64,000 nucleotides of DNA from Zoogloea oleivorans (GTDB taxonomy: Bacteria > Pseudomonadota > Gammaproteobacteria > Burkholderiales > Rhodocyclaceae). Location of the stretch: positions 31,083 to 95,082 of the forward strand of contig JAOAUC010000002.1 of the NCBI GenBank assembly GCA_030157785.1, in the 5' to 3' direction. A program made the position numbers and the translations under genes. The notes beneath the pieces are model-generated. The model did not search any database and had not been told where the DNA came from. It saw nothing but the letters and a program-made list of their open reading frames with translations. Below are positions 8,476 to 18,570 of the stretch, piece by piece (positions within the stretch are counted from its first letter, which is position 1; each line of letters begins with the position of its first letter).

Positions 8476-9862
8476 CGGTGGCGCCGGCCGTTGGCGCGTC
8501 GAGCCAACGGACGAGGATGCGATAGGTATCCAGATCGAAGGCGCGGGCCGGCGGTGCCGCCAGCAACTGCGCCAGCGCGGCTTCGTCGGGCACGCTGCCG
8601 AGCAGGCACCAGCGGTCAAAAACGTGAATCTCGCTGCGCCCGGTACCGGCGTGATCTTCGTGAATCGCCACGGGGCTATCCCACGGCCAGCGCTTGAGGC
8701 GCAGGCTTTCCAGCACCTTGAGCAGACGCGCATCATGCTCGGCGGGGTCTTCCTTGCCGGCGCACACGCCTGCGCAGCGTTTCATCAGGTGAGCCTGACA
8801 GGCGCCTTCACCCCACGGCTCGATGCCGATCCGGCGCGGGCACAACTTGTACAGGGCAGCTAACTGACGCAGCGTGTTGTCGGCTTCTTTCTTGCTGCGG
8901 AAAGAACCGTAAACCCCGGCCCAATCGGCCGGATCGCCGCCATCCAGTGCCTCGCGGAGCAGCACCGGGCCGCGCTTGCGGGCTGGCTCGTAGCGAAAAC
9001 CAAAAACCGCCTCCGCGGCCCCTGGGTGGCGGTTGCCGACGGGTTTGAGGCTCTTCACCAGGCGTGACTCGAGCAGCGTAGCGCCGAGTTCGCCGGCAGT
9101 GACCTGCCAATCAACCCGACGTACCTGCTGGGTGATTTTGGCTTCCTTGCCGTTGCGGTGCTCGGTCGAGAAATAGCCCATCACCCGCGAGCGGAGGCTG
9201 ACACTCTTGCCGATCAGGATCGGCTGATCGTGCTCGTCGTAGAAGAGATAGACGCCGGGGCCTTCCGGCAGGCCTTCGAGCACGCCTTCCGGCAGGCCCG
9301 CCGGGCGGCTCGGCGCCTTCATGGCCTTGACGATGGCCATGTCGAGCGTGTCCTGCTCGAACTTGTCGCTGACGATCTGCGCAAACTGGAGCAGCGCCTC
9401 GGTATCGCCCATGGCCCGGTGACGGGCCGTGCAGGTGAGTCCGTGGCGCTCGATCAGCGCATCCAGACCGTGGCGGTGATGCTGGGGAAACAGTGCACGG
9501 GACAGCTTGACGGTGCACATCACCGGCGCATCGAAGTCCTGCCCGATACGCTGGAATTCGTTCTTTATGAAACCGTAGTCGAAGCGCGCGTTATGGGCAA
9601 CGAAGATGCAGCCGGTAAACAGCGCGCGGACCCGATCTGCCAGCTCGGCAAAGGCCGGCGCATCGGCAACCATGTCATCGGTAATGCCGACCAGCGTCTG
9701 GATGTTGGCTGGAATCGGCATGCCCGGATTGACCAGGCTGGACCAGCGCTCGACCAGCTCGCCGTTCTCGACCCGCAGGACCGCTATTTCGGTGATCCGG
9801 TCCACCACCGGATTGGCACCGGTGGTTTCGACATCAACAAAGGCGAGTTTCGGAGCGAGCAA
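8459..9862 (-). CDS. DnaQ-like 3'-5' exonuclease fused to a GIY-YIG (Cho/UvrC-like) nuclease
   Basis: A two-domain nuclease. Counting from the proposed TTG start, the N-terminal DEDDh exonuclease has D10-V-E12 (FVDVETTG), D95 in HNARFDYGF, and H148/D153 in ARHRAMGD, as in DNA polymerase III epsilon. From about residue 200 a GIY-YIG domain follows (PGVYLFYDEHDQPILIGKSVSLRSR, with the ESRL glutamate near 265), then a Cys-rich CAGVCAGKED segment. This matches the N-terminal half of UvrC or Cho and suggests a role in DNA repair. No ATG fits in frame. Any longer reading would run through the whole DUF3460 gene in another frame, so TTG at 9862, just past that gene's stop, is my choice. Confidence 0.82.
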   Translation of the reverse strand: MLAPKLAFVDVETTGANPVVDRITEIAVLRVENGELVERWSSLVNPGMPIPANIQTLVGITDDMVADAPAFAELADRVRALFTGCIFVAHNARFDYGFIKNEFQRIGQDFDAPVMCTVKLSRALFPQHHRHGLDALIERHGLTCTARHRAMGDTEALLQFAQIVSDKFEQDTLDMAIVKAMKAPSRPAGLPEGVLEGLPEGPGVYLFYDEHDQPILIGKSVSLRSRVMGYFSTEHRNGKEAKITQQVRRVDWQVTAGELGATLLESRLVKSLKPVGNRHPGAAEAVFGFRYEPARKRGPVLLREALDGGDPADWAGVYGSFRSKKEADNTLRQLAALYKLCPRRIGIEPWGEGACQAHLMKRCAGVCAGKEDPAEHDARLLKVLESLRLKRWPWDSPVAIHEDHAGTGRSEIHVFDRWCLLGSVPDEAALAQLLAAPPARAFDLDTYRILVRWLDAPTAGATVTPLV

Positions 9863-9870
9863 ACCGCTGA

Positions 9871-10059
9871 TTAGCCTTCGGTCGAGTAGGGGTAGGCCTT
9901 GGCGGGAACCTTGGCGGCGTCGTACTCGCCCTGGGTTTCCAGGGTCTGGGGCTTGTCCCACCAGAGGGCGCGGCCCTTCTTTTGCTCCTCGAGTTCCTCG
10001 GGGTGCTTCGCCATCCATTCGCGCATGAACTTGGTGTGATCGGATTCGTAAATCGCCAT
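9871..10059 (-). CDS. DUF3460 family small protein
   Basis: A 62-residue soluble protein, MAIYESDHTKFMREWMAKHPEELEEQ..., with the YESDHTxFMREW opening and GRALWWDK core that define DUF3460. The function is unknown; I know the family mainly from betaproteobacteria. It sits between spoT and the exonuclease gene on the same strand, 40 bp downstream of spoT and 8 bp before the proposed exonuclease start, so it probably belongs to the gmk-rpoZ-spoT transcript. A purine-rich GGGGAG-type ribosome site precedes the ATG. Confidence 0.85.
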   Translation of the reverse strand: MAIYESDHTKFMREWMAKHPEELEEQKKGRALWWDKPQTLETQGEYDAAKVPAKAYPYSTEG

Positions 10060-10099
10060 GTGTTTTCTCCCCTTTTAAGCGGCGTGGATTCTAGCAGCG

Positions 10100-12310
10100 T
10101 CAGCTGCCCTTTTGATCGCCCTTGAGGCGGTTGATGCGAACCACCTCCTGGATGTTGCGCATACCGCGGATGACCTTGGCCAGATGCAGGCGATGGGTCA
10201 CCTGAACGGTAATGTAGATCGTGGAATACGTGCCCTGCTCGCCATCGGTGCTGACATTCTGGATGTTGCAGTCCTGCTCGGAGATGGCGTTGGCCACCTT
10301 GGCCAGCACGCCGCGCACATTGAGCGTGAGCAGGCGCAGGGTGACGTCGAAAAGACGGTCGGTGGAAGCCTCCCACTCCACGTCGATCCAGCGGTCGCGC
10401 TCGCTGCGCAGCTTGCGGGCCTGCGGGCAGTCGTGCATGTGCACTTCGAGGCCCTGGCCCTTGCGGATGATGCCGACGATCGGGTCGCCCGGAATCGGCC
10501 GGCAGCAGCGCGCCAGCTGGACAGCCACACCTTCGGTGCCGCGAATCAGGATCGCGCCGGCCGGCTTGGGCTTGACCACGTCGGAGCGGCCCGATTCGAC
10601 ATCCTGGATCTCCGCCAGGCGCCGCGCGACGATGGCCGGCAGGCGCCGCCCGAGGCCGATGTCGGTCATCAGGTCCTTGCGGGTCGGCAGCGTGAATTCC
10701 TTGAGGAAGCGCTCCCAGGCGAACACGCTCACCTGGCCGAGGGTCAGGCCATGCAGACGCAAAGCCTGGTTGAGAAGACGTTCGCCAAGAGTCGAGGCTT
10801 CTTCCTGCTGGGCGTTCTTGAGGAAGTGACGGATCTGCGCCCGCGCCTTGCCGGTGCGCACATAGCTGAGCCAGGCCGGATTGGGGCTGGCGTGGGCAGC
10901 GGTGATGATCTCGATCTGGTCGCCGTTGTGCAGCTCGGTGCGCAGGGGCATCAGCTCGCCGTTGATGCGCCCGGCAACGCAGCGGTTGCCGACGTCGGTA
11001 TGCACCGCGTAAGCGAAGTCCACCACCGTTGCCCCCCGCGGCAACGCGAAGATCTTGCCCTTGGGCGTGAAGGCGTACACCTCGCCCGGAAAGAGATCGA
11101 CCTTGACGTGCTCGAGAAACTCGCTGGAGTCGCCCGAGGTGGATTGCAGCTCAAGCAGGGACTGCAACCAGGTGTGCGTCTTGTGCTGCAGCTCGGAGAG
11201 GGTCTTCTCGTCTTCCTTGTACAGCCAGTGGGACGCCACACCGCTCTCGGCGATGTGGTTCATCTCGTGGGTGCGGATCTGCACTTCCACCGGCGTGCCA
11301 AACGGGCCGATCAGCGTGGTGTGCAGCGACTGGTAGCCGTTGCCCTTGGGAATCGCGATGTAGTCCTTGAACTTGCCCGGCACCGGCTTGTAGAGGCCGT
11401 GCAGCGCACCGAGGGCGCGGTAGCAGGTCTGCACATCGGGCACGATGACGCGAAAACCGTAGATATCGAGCACCTGCGAGAAGGACAGACGCTTCTCGGC
11501 CATCTTGCGGTAGATGCTGTAGAGGTGCTTTTCGCGGCCCCGGACTTCGGCCTCGATGTTCCACTGGGGCAGGCGCTCCTCGATCGCGACGAGAATCTTG
11601 CCGACCACCTCGCGGCGGTTGCCCCGCGCGGCAAGGATGGCCCGCGACAGCACCCGGAAACGCATCGGGTAACGGTGCTTGAAAGCCAGTTCCTGCAACT
11701 CGCGGTACAGGCTGTTGAGGCCCAGCCGGTTGGCGATGGGAGCGTGGATTTCCTGGGTTTCGCGGGCGATCCGGCGCCGCTTGTCGGGGCGCATGTGGTC
11801 GAGCGTGCGCATGTTGTGCAGACGATCGGCCAGCTTGATCAGGATGACCCGCAGGTCGCTGGCCATGGCCAGCAGCATCTTGCGGAAATTTTCGGCCTGG
11901 GCTTCCTCGTGGGACTGGAACTCGATCTTGTCGAGCTTGGACACGCCATCGACCAGCTCTGCCGTGATGCGCCCGAAGCGTTCGGCGATCTCGGCCTTGG
12001 TGATGTGGGTGTCCTCCATCACATCATGGAGGAGTGCGGCACACAAAGCCTGCGCATCCAGGTGCCAGCCGGCGAGAATCTCGGCGACGGCTACCGGGTG
12101 CGAAATGTAGGGCTCGCCGCTTTGCCGCATCTGCCCCTGGTGGGCATCGGCGGAAAAGTGGTAGGCGGCCTCGACCCTGCCTACGTCCTCGGGACGGAGA
12201 TAGGTAGCCACCTGCGTCCGCAGCCGGCCGAAATCAAGCGGCACGACACTGGACGCGGGGGGCTGGAAAACGCTGCCGCCACTGACTGAAACGGGGGTGG
12301 CGTTTTCCAT
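10100..12310 (-). CDS. spoT: Bifunctional (p)ppGpp synthetase/hydrolase SpoT (RSH family)
   Basis: A long RelA/SpoT homologue of 736 residues that makes and degrades the alarmone (p)ppGpp. The order of domains is an HD hydrolase with HDVMED (H95, D96, E99, D100), the synthetase domain (GREKHLYSIYRKM, YGFRVIVPD), a TGS domain (VYAFTPKGKIFALPRGATVVDFAY), and a C-terminal zinc-finger/ACT region. The intact HD box marks it as hydrolase-competent. The basic R-x-K loop in the synthetase domain is the SpoT/Rel form rather than the acidic RelA form. It is third in yicC-gmk-rpoZ-spoT. Confidence 0.95.
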   Translation of the reverse strand: MENATPVSVSGGSVFQPPASSVVPLDFGRLRTQVATYLRPEDVGRVEAAYHFSADAHQGQMRQSGEPYISHPVAVAEILAGWHLDAQALCAALLHDVMEDTHITKAEIAERFGRITAELVDGVSKLDKIEFQSHEEAQAENFRKMLLAMASDLRVILIKLADRLHNMRTLDHMRPDKRRRIARETQEIHAPIANRLGLNSLYRELQELAFKHRYPMRFRVLSRAILAARGNRREVVGKILVAIEERLPQWNIEAEVRGREKHLYSIYRKMAEKRLSFSQVLDIYGFRVIVPDVQTCYRALGALHGLYKPVPGKFKDYIAIPKGNGYQSLHTTLIGPFGTPVEVQIRTHEMNHIAESGVASHWLYKEDEKTLSELQHKTHTWLQSLLELQSTSGDSSEFLEHVKVDLFPGEVYAFTPKGKIFALPRGATVVDFAYAVHTDVGNRCVAGRINGELMPLRTELHNGDQIEIITAAHASPNPAWLSYVRTGKARAQIRHFLKNAQQEEASTLGERLLNQALRLHGLTLGQVSVFAWERFLKEFTLPTRKDLMTDIGLGRRLPAIVARRLAEIQDVESGRSDVVKPKPAGAILIRGTEGVAVQLARCCRPIPGDPIVGIIRKGQGLEVHMHDCPQARKLRSERDRWIDVEWEASTDRLFDVTLRLLTLNVRGVLAKVANAISEQDCNIQNVSTDGEQGTYSTIYITVQVTHRLHLAKVIRGMRNIQEVVRINRLKGDQKGS

Positions 12311-12336
12311 GACACGGCTCTTCCTGCGACGGGCGC

Positions 12337-12552
12337 TCAGGCCTGACCGCGGTTGAGCACTTCGGCGCCGACCTTGCCGGCGGCGATTTCACGCAGGGCA
12401 ACCACGGTGGGCTTGTCCTTGTCGTGGCGGTCGAGGTCTACCAGCGGGGTGGCGCCATTGGTCAGCTGACGGGCACGGTAGGTCGCGGCCAGGGTGAGCT
12501 GGAAGCGGTTGGGGATTCTTTTCAGACAGTCGTCAACGGTAATACGGGCCAT
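12337..12552 (-). CDS. rpoZ: DNA-directed RNA polymerase omega subunit
   Basis: A 71-residue omega subunit, [30 protein letters not shown], which assists beta-prime folding and RNA polymerase assembly and forms part of the ppGpp site in proteobacteria. It starts 3 bp after the gmk stop and is followed 26 bp later by spoT, the same gmk-rpoZ-spoT order as in Escherichia coli. Confidence 0.97.
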   Translation of the reverse strand: MARITVDDCLKRIPNRFQLTLAATYRARQLTNGATPLVDLDRHDKDKPTVVALREIAAGKVGAEVLNRGQA

Positions 12553-12555
12553 GGA

Positions 12556-13170
12556 TCAATCCTGTTCCAGATAATGGAAAAACTCCGGCTTGCGCGCCTC
12601 CTGGTTGGCGTAGCGCAGTCGTGATGCCCGCACCACAGCCACCAGATCTTCGAGGGCGGCGGGCAAGTCTTCATTGATTATAACGTAGTCGAACTCGGCC
12701 ACATGGCGCATCTCGCCGCGGGCACCCAGCACACGGCGGGCAATCACGTCCTCGCTGTCGGTGCCGCGGCCGCGCAAGCGGCGCTCCAGCTCCTCCAGCG
12801 AGGGCGGCATGATGAACACCCCGACCGCCTTCGGAAACACCTTGCGAACCTGCTGCGCGCCCTGCCAGTCGATCTCCAGCAGGATGTCCTTGCCCGAAGA
12901 TATCTGCTGCTCCAGCCAGACTTTCGAGGTCCCGTAGTAGTTGTTATGAACCTCGGCCCACTCCAGGAATTCCCCCTTGTCGCGCAGGGACCGGAAGGTG
13001 GGCACATCCACGAAATGATAGTGCTCCCCATCCACCTCCCCGGCGCGCGGGGCCCGGGTAGCGTAGGAAACGGACAGACAAACCAGCGGATCACGGGCCA
13101 GCAGGCCGCTGACGAGGGTGGTCTTGCCGGCGCCGGAAGGCGCCGTGACGATGAACAGGGTGCCGGGCAT
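12556..13170 (-). CDS. gmk: Guanylate kinase
   Basis: Phosphorylates GMP to GDP with ATP. The P-loop is near the N-terminus (VTAPSGAGKTTL), followed by the GMP-binding segment (SYATRAPRAGEVDGEHYHFVD) and the LLEIDWQGAQQVRK strand. The 204-residue length is typical. The gene begins 9 bp after the yicC stop and is 3 bp from rpoZ, so the four genes are one operon. Confidence 0.97.
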   Translation of the reverse strand: MPGTLFIVTAPSGAGKTTLVSGLLARDPLVCLSVSYATRAPRAGEVDGEHYHFVDVPTFRSLRDKGEFLEWAEVHNNYYGTSKVWLEQQISSGKDILLEIDWQGAQQVRKVFPKAVGVFIMPPSLEELERRLRGRGTDSEDVIARRVLGARGEMRHVAEFDYVIINEDLPAALEDLVAVVRASRLRYANQEARKPEFFHYLEQD

Positions 13171-13179
13171 GGGCGCTCC

Positions 13180-14046
13180 TTACTCGATGTTCTGGACTTG
13201 CTCGCGCATCTGCTCGATGGCCAGCTTGAGCTCCACGGCAATGGCGGTCATGTCGGACGCCATGGCCTTCGAGCCGAGGGTGTTGGCCTCCCGGTTGAGT
13301 TCCTGCATCAGGAAATCCAGGCGCTTGCCGGCCGCACCGCCAACCTTGAGGATGCGTTCCACCTCGTCCAGGTGGGTACTGAGGCGCGACAACTCCTCGG
13401 CCACATCGACACGCTGGGCGAAGAGACCGACTTCCAGGCGAATGCGGTCGTCGTCGAGGGTGGCCGCCACATCGCGCAGGCGCGTAGCGAGTTTTTCCTG
13501 ATATTCGGCGACCAGGGCCGGCACCCGCGGCTGGACGGTGGCGACCAGTTCGCGCATGCGCGTGATGCGGCCGCGGATCATCTCGGCCAGCTTCTCGCCC
13601 TCGCGGCGACGGGTGGCGATGAGTTCATCCAGGGCCGCGGCGATGGTGGCGGCAATTTCCGGCTGCAGCGCCTCGAAGGTGACGCTGTCATCGGCCAGGA
13701 TGCCGGGCCAGCGCAGCACTTCGGCGACAGACAAGGGCGCAGCCTGGGGCAGCTCGGCCTGCACGAAAGCTTGGGCGGCCTTCAGTTGCGCGAGCAGCAC
13801 GCCGTTAATGGCCAAGTCCCGAGGTGCGCTATCCTTCGCCTGGAGATTGAAGCGACACTCGACTTTTCCACGACTGAGCTTGCCGGTGATCGCCTCGCGC
13901 AGCATGGGCTCGGCCTGACGCAAATCGTCGTTGATCCGGAAGGCGAGGTCGAGATAGCGGGAGTTGACGCTCCGCAGTTCGAGGTGCAAAGCGATGCTGC
14001 CCAGGTCGCGTGCCTGGACGGCGTAGCCCGTCATGCTGTTGATCAT
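13180..14046 (-). CDS. yicC: YicC family endoribonuclease
   Basis: A 288-residue protein opening MINSMTGYAVQ, the hallmark of YicC (MI-SMTG-A). It contains RSVNSRYLDLAFR and ends with the conserved C-terminal EKMREQVQNIE-like helix (here EQMREQVQNIE). YicC proteins have recently been assigned RNase activity. The ATG at 14046 is chosen because the family begins at MI(R/N)SMTGYA; an ATG 27 bp upstream would add nine unconserved residues. It leads the gmk-rpoZ-spoT operon and is divergent from the kinase operon across 86 bp. Confidence 0.9.
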   Translation of the reverse strand: MINSMTGYAVQARDLGSIALHLELRSVNSRYLDLAFRINDDLRQAEPMLREAITGKLSRGKVECRFNLQAKDSAPRDLAINGVLLAQLKAAQAFVQAELPQAAPLSVAEVLRWPGILADDSVTFEALQPEIAATIAAALDELIATRRREGEKLAEMIRGRITRMRELVATVQPRVPALVAEYQEKLATRLRDVAATLDDDRIRLEVGLFAQRVDVAEELSRLSTHLDEVERILKVGGAAGKRLDFLMQELNREANTLGSKAMASDMTAIAVELKLAIEQMREQVQNIE

Positions 14047-14132
14047 CCTGTTTTTCCCGAGATAGCGCGGCAATCCGAAGCTAAACTAGCAACCCCGAAC
14101 GCCACAAAAGACGAAGTGTAGCGCCCCGCCTG

Positions 14133-15083
14133 ATGGCCACTCAACAGAACTGCGCCCTCCCGTCCGGATTCCAGCTCGATCACTACCGTGTCGAGCGGCA
14201 ACTCTCGCTGGGCGGCTTCTCCATCGTGTACCTGGCCTACGACCAGGACGGGACGCCGGTCGCCATCAAGGAATACCTGCCGAACTCCCTCGCCCTGCGC
14301 GCGCCGGGCGAAGTCACGCCGCATGTCACCGAAGCCCACCAGGGCGCCTTCCGCTACGGCATGAAGTGCTTTTTCGAGGAAGGCCGGGCACTGGCCAAAC
14401 TGGTGCACCCCAATGTGGTGCGCGTGCTTAACTTCTTCCGCGCCAACGGCACGGTTTACATGGTGATGCAGTTCGAACGGGGCCGCACCCTTCACGACTA
14501 CGTCCAGAAGAACAAGGGCAACATCCGCGAGCGCTTCATCCGCGGCGTATTCACCCGCATGCTCAACGGCCTGCGCGAAGTCCACGCCCACAAGCTGCTG
14601 CACCTGGACATCAAGCCGTCCAATATTTACCTGCGCGCCGACGGCACCCCGGTGCTGCTCGATTTTGGCGCCGCCCGGCAAACCCTGATGTCCGACACGC
14701 CGATCCTGAAACCCATGTACACCCCGGGTTTCGCCTCGCCGGAGCAATTCACCAGCCGGGACGCCCTCGGCCCCTGGAGCGACATCTACAGCGTCGGCGC
14801 CAGCATGTACGCCTGCCTGGCAGGCACCTCGCCGCAACGCTCCGACGAACGCCTCAAACACGACACCGTCGTACCGGCCACCAAGGCCTGGGCCGGCCAG
14901 CATTCACCGCACTTTCTGGCCACCATCGACTGGTGCCTGCAACTTGATCCACTGAAACGGCCCCAGAGTTGCTTCGCCCTGCAAAAGGTTCTCGCCCAGC
15001 GTCACCGCGAAGCTCCGCCCCAACAGAAAACCTGGCTTGAAGGGCTGGGATCACGACTAAAAATAATGATAGGCCGTCCATGA
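14133..15083 (+). CDS. Serine/threonine protein kinase (Hanks type)
   Basis: A 316-residue cytoplasmic kinase consisting of little more than the catalytic domain. The glycine loop is SLGGFSIVYLAY, the ATP lysine is K46 in VAIKE, the helix C glutamate is near E83, the catalytic loop is H157-L-D159-IKPSN, and the metal-binding DFG is D177-F-G. HLD replaces the usual HRD, so it may not need activation-loop phosphorylation. No transmembrane or sensor domain is present. Its stop overlaps the PP2C phosphatase start by 4 bp, which makes a kinase/phosphatase switch pair. Targets are unknown. Confidence 0.9.
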   Translation: MATQQNCALPSGFQLDHYRVERQLSLGGFSIVYLAYDQDGTPVAIKEYLPNSLALRAPGEVTPHVTEAHQGAFRYGMKCFFEEGRALAKLVHPNVVRVLNFFRANGTVYMVMQFERGRTLHDYVQKNKGNIRERFIRGVFTRMLNGLREVHAHKLLHLDIKPSNIYLRADGTPVLLDFGAARQTLMSDTPILKPMYTPGFASPEQFTSRDALGPWSDIYSVGASMYACLAGTSPQRSDERLKHDTVVPATKAWAGQHSPHFLATIDWCLQLDPLKRPQSCFALQKVLAQRHREAPPQQKTWLEGLGSRLKIMIGRP

Positions 15084-15981
15084 GATTCACGATTTTCCAG
15101 GAAAGCCGGATCGGCAAGCGTCGCACCAACCAGGACCGCGTGGCCTACTCCTACACCCGCGATGCCCTGCTGCTGGTGCTCGCCGACGGCATGGGCGGCC
15201 ACCTTTACGGCGAAATCGCGGCGCAGATCTCGGTGCAGTTCATTGCCCAGTCCTTTCAGCAGGAAGCCCGCCCGAAGGTCACCGATCCGGTGCTGTTCCT
15301 GTCCCGGGTACTCAGCAACGCCCACCACGCAATCCTCGACTACGCCTTCGACAAGCACCTGTCGGACATTCCGCGTACCACCATCGTCGCCTGCCTGGTG
15401 CAGGACGGCGTGGCCCACTGGGCCCACGCGGGCGATTCGCGGCTGTACCTGATCAGGAAAGGCCGCCTGCTGACCCAGACCCGCGACCATTCCCGCGTCC
15501 AGCTGATGCTCGACCAGGGTCTCCTCGACGCCGAAAGCGCCGCCGTGCACCCGGGTCGCAACCGCATCTTCAGTTGCCTGGGTGGCAGCCATCCGCCGCA
15601 GATCGAGTTTTCGCGCGGCGTACCGCTCGTCAACGGCGACGTCGTTGCCATCTGCTCGGACGGCGTCTGGGGGCCCCTCGACGCCGACACCCTGACCAAT
15701 ACCCTCGCCGACGGCCGGGTCATGGAGTCCGTCCCGCGCCTCATGGACGAAGCCGAAATGCTCGGCGGCACCCAGTGCGACAACATGACCCTGATCGCCA
15801 TGACCTGGCATGACGATCACCAGGCCGACACCGACACCGTCTCCACCCGCACCATGCCCGCCGACGCCTTCACCACCCAGATGGAAGGCTTCGGACGCGG
15901 CAAGCGCGACCAGGAAGATCTCAGCGAAGACGAGATCGAACGTGCCATCCGCGAAATCAACGCAGCAATTCACAAATTCAA

Positions 15982-15985
<4 letters not shown>
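15080..15985 (+). CDS. PP2C family serine/threonine phosphatase
   Basis: A 301-residue metal-dependent protein phosphatase. PPM motifs in order: RTNQDRV near the N-terminus, [33 protein letters not shown] and ICSDGVWG, which supply the Asp ligands of the dinuclear Mn/Mg centre. The last 60 residues are acidic and probably a regulatory tail. It overlaps the kinase gene upstream and rph downstream by 4 bp each. The likely role is to reverse phosphorylation by the neighbouring kinase; this is inference from context. Confidence 0.9.
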
Positions 15986-16722
<737 letters not shown>

Positions 16723-16745
16723 GCATCACGAAGGAAACGGCCGCC

Positions 16746-17339
16746 ATGAAACAACTCGTCCTCGCCAGCGGCAACGCCGGCAAGCTGAAGGAACTCTCCG
16801 CCCTCCTCGCCCCGCTGGGCATCGAAGTGCTGCCCCAGTCGGCCTTCAACGTCACCGAGGCCGAGGAGCCGCACCCCAGTTTCATCGAAAACGCCATCGC
16901 CAAGGCCCGCCACGCCTCGCGCAGCACCGGCCTGCCGGCCCTTGCCGACGACTCCGGGCTGTGCGTCGAAGCCCTTGGCGGCGCACCGGGCGTAATCTCG
17001 GCGCGCTTTGCCGGCGAACCCAGGTCCGACGAACGCAACAACGCCCTGCTGCTCGAAAAGCTGGCCGGCCAGGCCGACCGCCGGGCGCGCTTTTACTGCG
17101 CGCTGGCCCTCGTCCGCCACGCCGATGACCCGCAGCCGCTGATCGCCTGCGGCGAGTGGCATGGCGAAATCCTCGGCGCGCCCCGCGGCACCGCCGGCTT
17201 CGGCTACGACCCCCTGTTTCTCGTCAGCGAACTCGAACAAACCGCAGCCGAGATCGCCTCCGACCTGAAAAACGTGCTGTCCCACCGGGGCTCGGCCTTC
17301 CGGCAACTGCTCGACAAACTGCGCGCAGAAACCGCCTGA
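16746..17339 (+). CDS. rdgB: Non-canonical purine NTP pyrophosphatase (RdgB/HAM1)
   Basis: Hydrolyses dITP, XTP and ITP to monophosphates, keeping deaminated purines out of nucleic acids. The 197 residues contain the substrate loop LASGNAGKLKEL at the N-terminus, the ADDSGLCVEALGGAPGVISARF metal-binding block and FGYDPLFL. It lies 23 bp after rph and one base before hemW. Confidence 0.97.
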   Translation: MKQLVLASGNAGKLKELSALLAPLGIEVLPQSAFNVTEAEEPHPSFIENAIAKARHASRSTGLPALADDSGLCVEALGGAPGVISARFAGEPRSDERNNALLLEKLAGQADRRARFYCALALVRHADDPQPLIACGEWHGEILGAPRGTAGFGYDPLFLVSELEQTAAEIASDLKNVLSHRGSAFRQLLDKLRAETA

Positions 17340-17340
17340 G

Positions 17341-18567
17341 ATGCCCGAAGCACGGATCATCCCGATCACCCCCAAAGCCAGCCCGAAGCCCGTCACCGAA
17401 GGCAGCCTCTGGACGCCGAAGCTCACCGCCTCGCCGCCCCTGTCGCTCTACGTGCATTACCCGTGGTGCGTCAAAAAGTGCCCTTACTGCGACTTCAACT
17501 CCCATGCCGTGCGGGACGAGGGCATCCCCGAAGCGGCCTACATCGAAGCGCTGGTTGCCGATCTGGAAAGCGCCCTGCCGCAAATCTGGGGCCGACGGGT
17601 GCACAGCATCTTCATCGGCGGCGGTACGCCGAGCCTGATGAGCCCGGACGGCCTGGATGAACTCCTCGCCGCGATCCGCATGCGGGTGCAACTCGACCCG
17701 CAGGCCGAGATCACCCTTGAAGCCAATCCGGGCACGGTGGACTCGGGCCGTTTCAGAGCCTTCCGGCAGGCTGGCGTCAATCGCCTGTCGGTGGGCATCC
17801 AGAGTTTCAACGAAGCGCACCTGCAGGCCCTCGGGCGCATCCACGGCCGCGCCGACGCCATCGCCGCCGCCGAAGCCGCGCTGACCCACTTCGAGGCGGT
17901 CAACCTCGACCTGATGTACGCCCTGCCCGGCCAGAGCCTGGCCGAAGCGGACGCCGACCTGGCCACCGCCCTCGCCCTCGCCCCCCAGCACCTGTCCTGC
18001 TACCACCTGACGCTGGAGCCCAACACGGCCTTTGCCGCCAACCCGCCGGAAGTGCCCGACCCCGACGCCTCCGCCGACATGCAGGATCTCGTCGAGTCAC
18101 GGCTCGGCGCAGCCGGCTACGGCCACTACGAAACCTCGGCCTTTGCCAAACCCAACCGGGAATGCCGGCACAACCTCAATTACTGGACTTTCGGTGATTA
18201 CCTGGGCATCGGCGCCGGCGCCCACGGCAAGCTCTCATCCCACGAGGGCATCCTGCGCGAAACCCGCCCCAAGCATCCGGCCGCCTACCTGGCCGCCCGC
18301 CAGACAGGCGAGTTCGCCCACGAACGGCGCTGGATAGGCGCGGAGGAGCTGCCGTTTGAATTCATGATGAACGCCCTGCGCCTGAACAAGGGCTTCCCGC
18401 GCCGGCTGTTTGCCGAGCGCACCGGCCTGCCCTTCGAGGCCGCCGAGGCGGGGCTTGTCGAAGCCATGAAACAGGGCTTCATCGAAGTGGACGGCGAGAC
18501 CGTGCGCCCCACCATCCGGGGGCGTCACTTCCTGAACGAGTTGCTGATGCTCTTTCTGGCGGCCTGA
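17341..18567 (+). CDS. hemW: Radical SAM heme chaperone HemW
   Basis: A 408-residue radical SAM protein of the HemN-like HemW group, which inserts heme into respiratory proteins and is not a coproporphyrinogen oxidase. The cluster motif is CVKKCPYCDFNSH (CxxxCxxC), followed by IFIGGGTPSLM and the EANPGTVD strand. It is the last gene of the kinase-phosphatase-rph-rdgB-hemW run and converges on the acetyltransferase gene with a 3-bp gap. Confidence 0.95.
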   Translation: MPEARIIPITPKASPKPVTEGSLWTPKLTASPPLSLYVHYPWCVKKCPYCDFNSHAVRDEGIPEAAYIEALVADLESALPQIWGRRVHSIFIGGGTPSLMSPDGLDELLAAIRMRVQLDPQAEITLEANPGTVDSGRFRAFRQAGVNRLSVGIQSFNEAHLQALGRIHGRADAIAAAEAALTHFEAVNLDLMYALPGQSLAEADADLATALALAPQHLSCYHLTLEPNTAFAANPPEVPDPDASADMQDLVESRLGAAGYGHYETSAFAKPNRECRHNLNYWTFGDYLGIGAGAHGKLSSHEGILRETRPKHPAAYLAARQTGEFAHERRWIGAEELPFEFMMNALRLNKGFPRRLFAERTGLPFEAAEAGLVEAMKQGFIEVDGETVRPTIRGRHFLNELLMLFLAA

Positions 18568-18570
18568 GCT

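Noticed and set aside
10112..12289. Open frame of about 725 codons opposite spoT
   Set aside because: It mirrors spoT exactly and has no recognisable motif; long antisense frames are common in GC-rich genomes.
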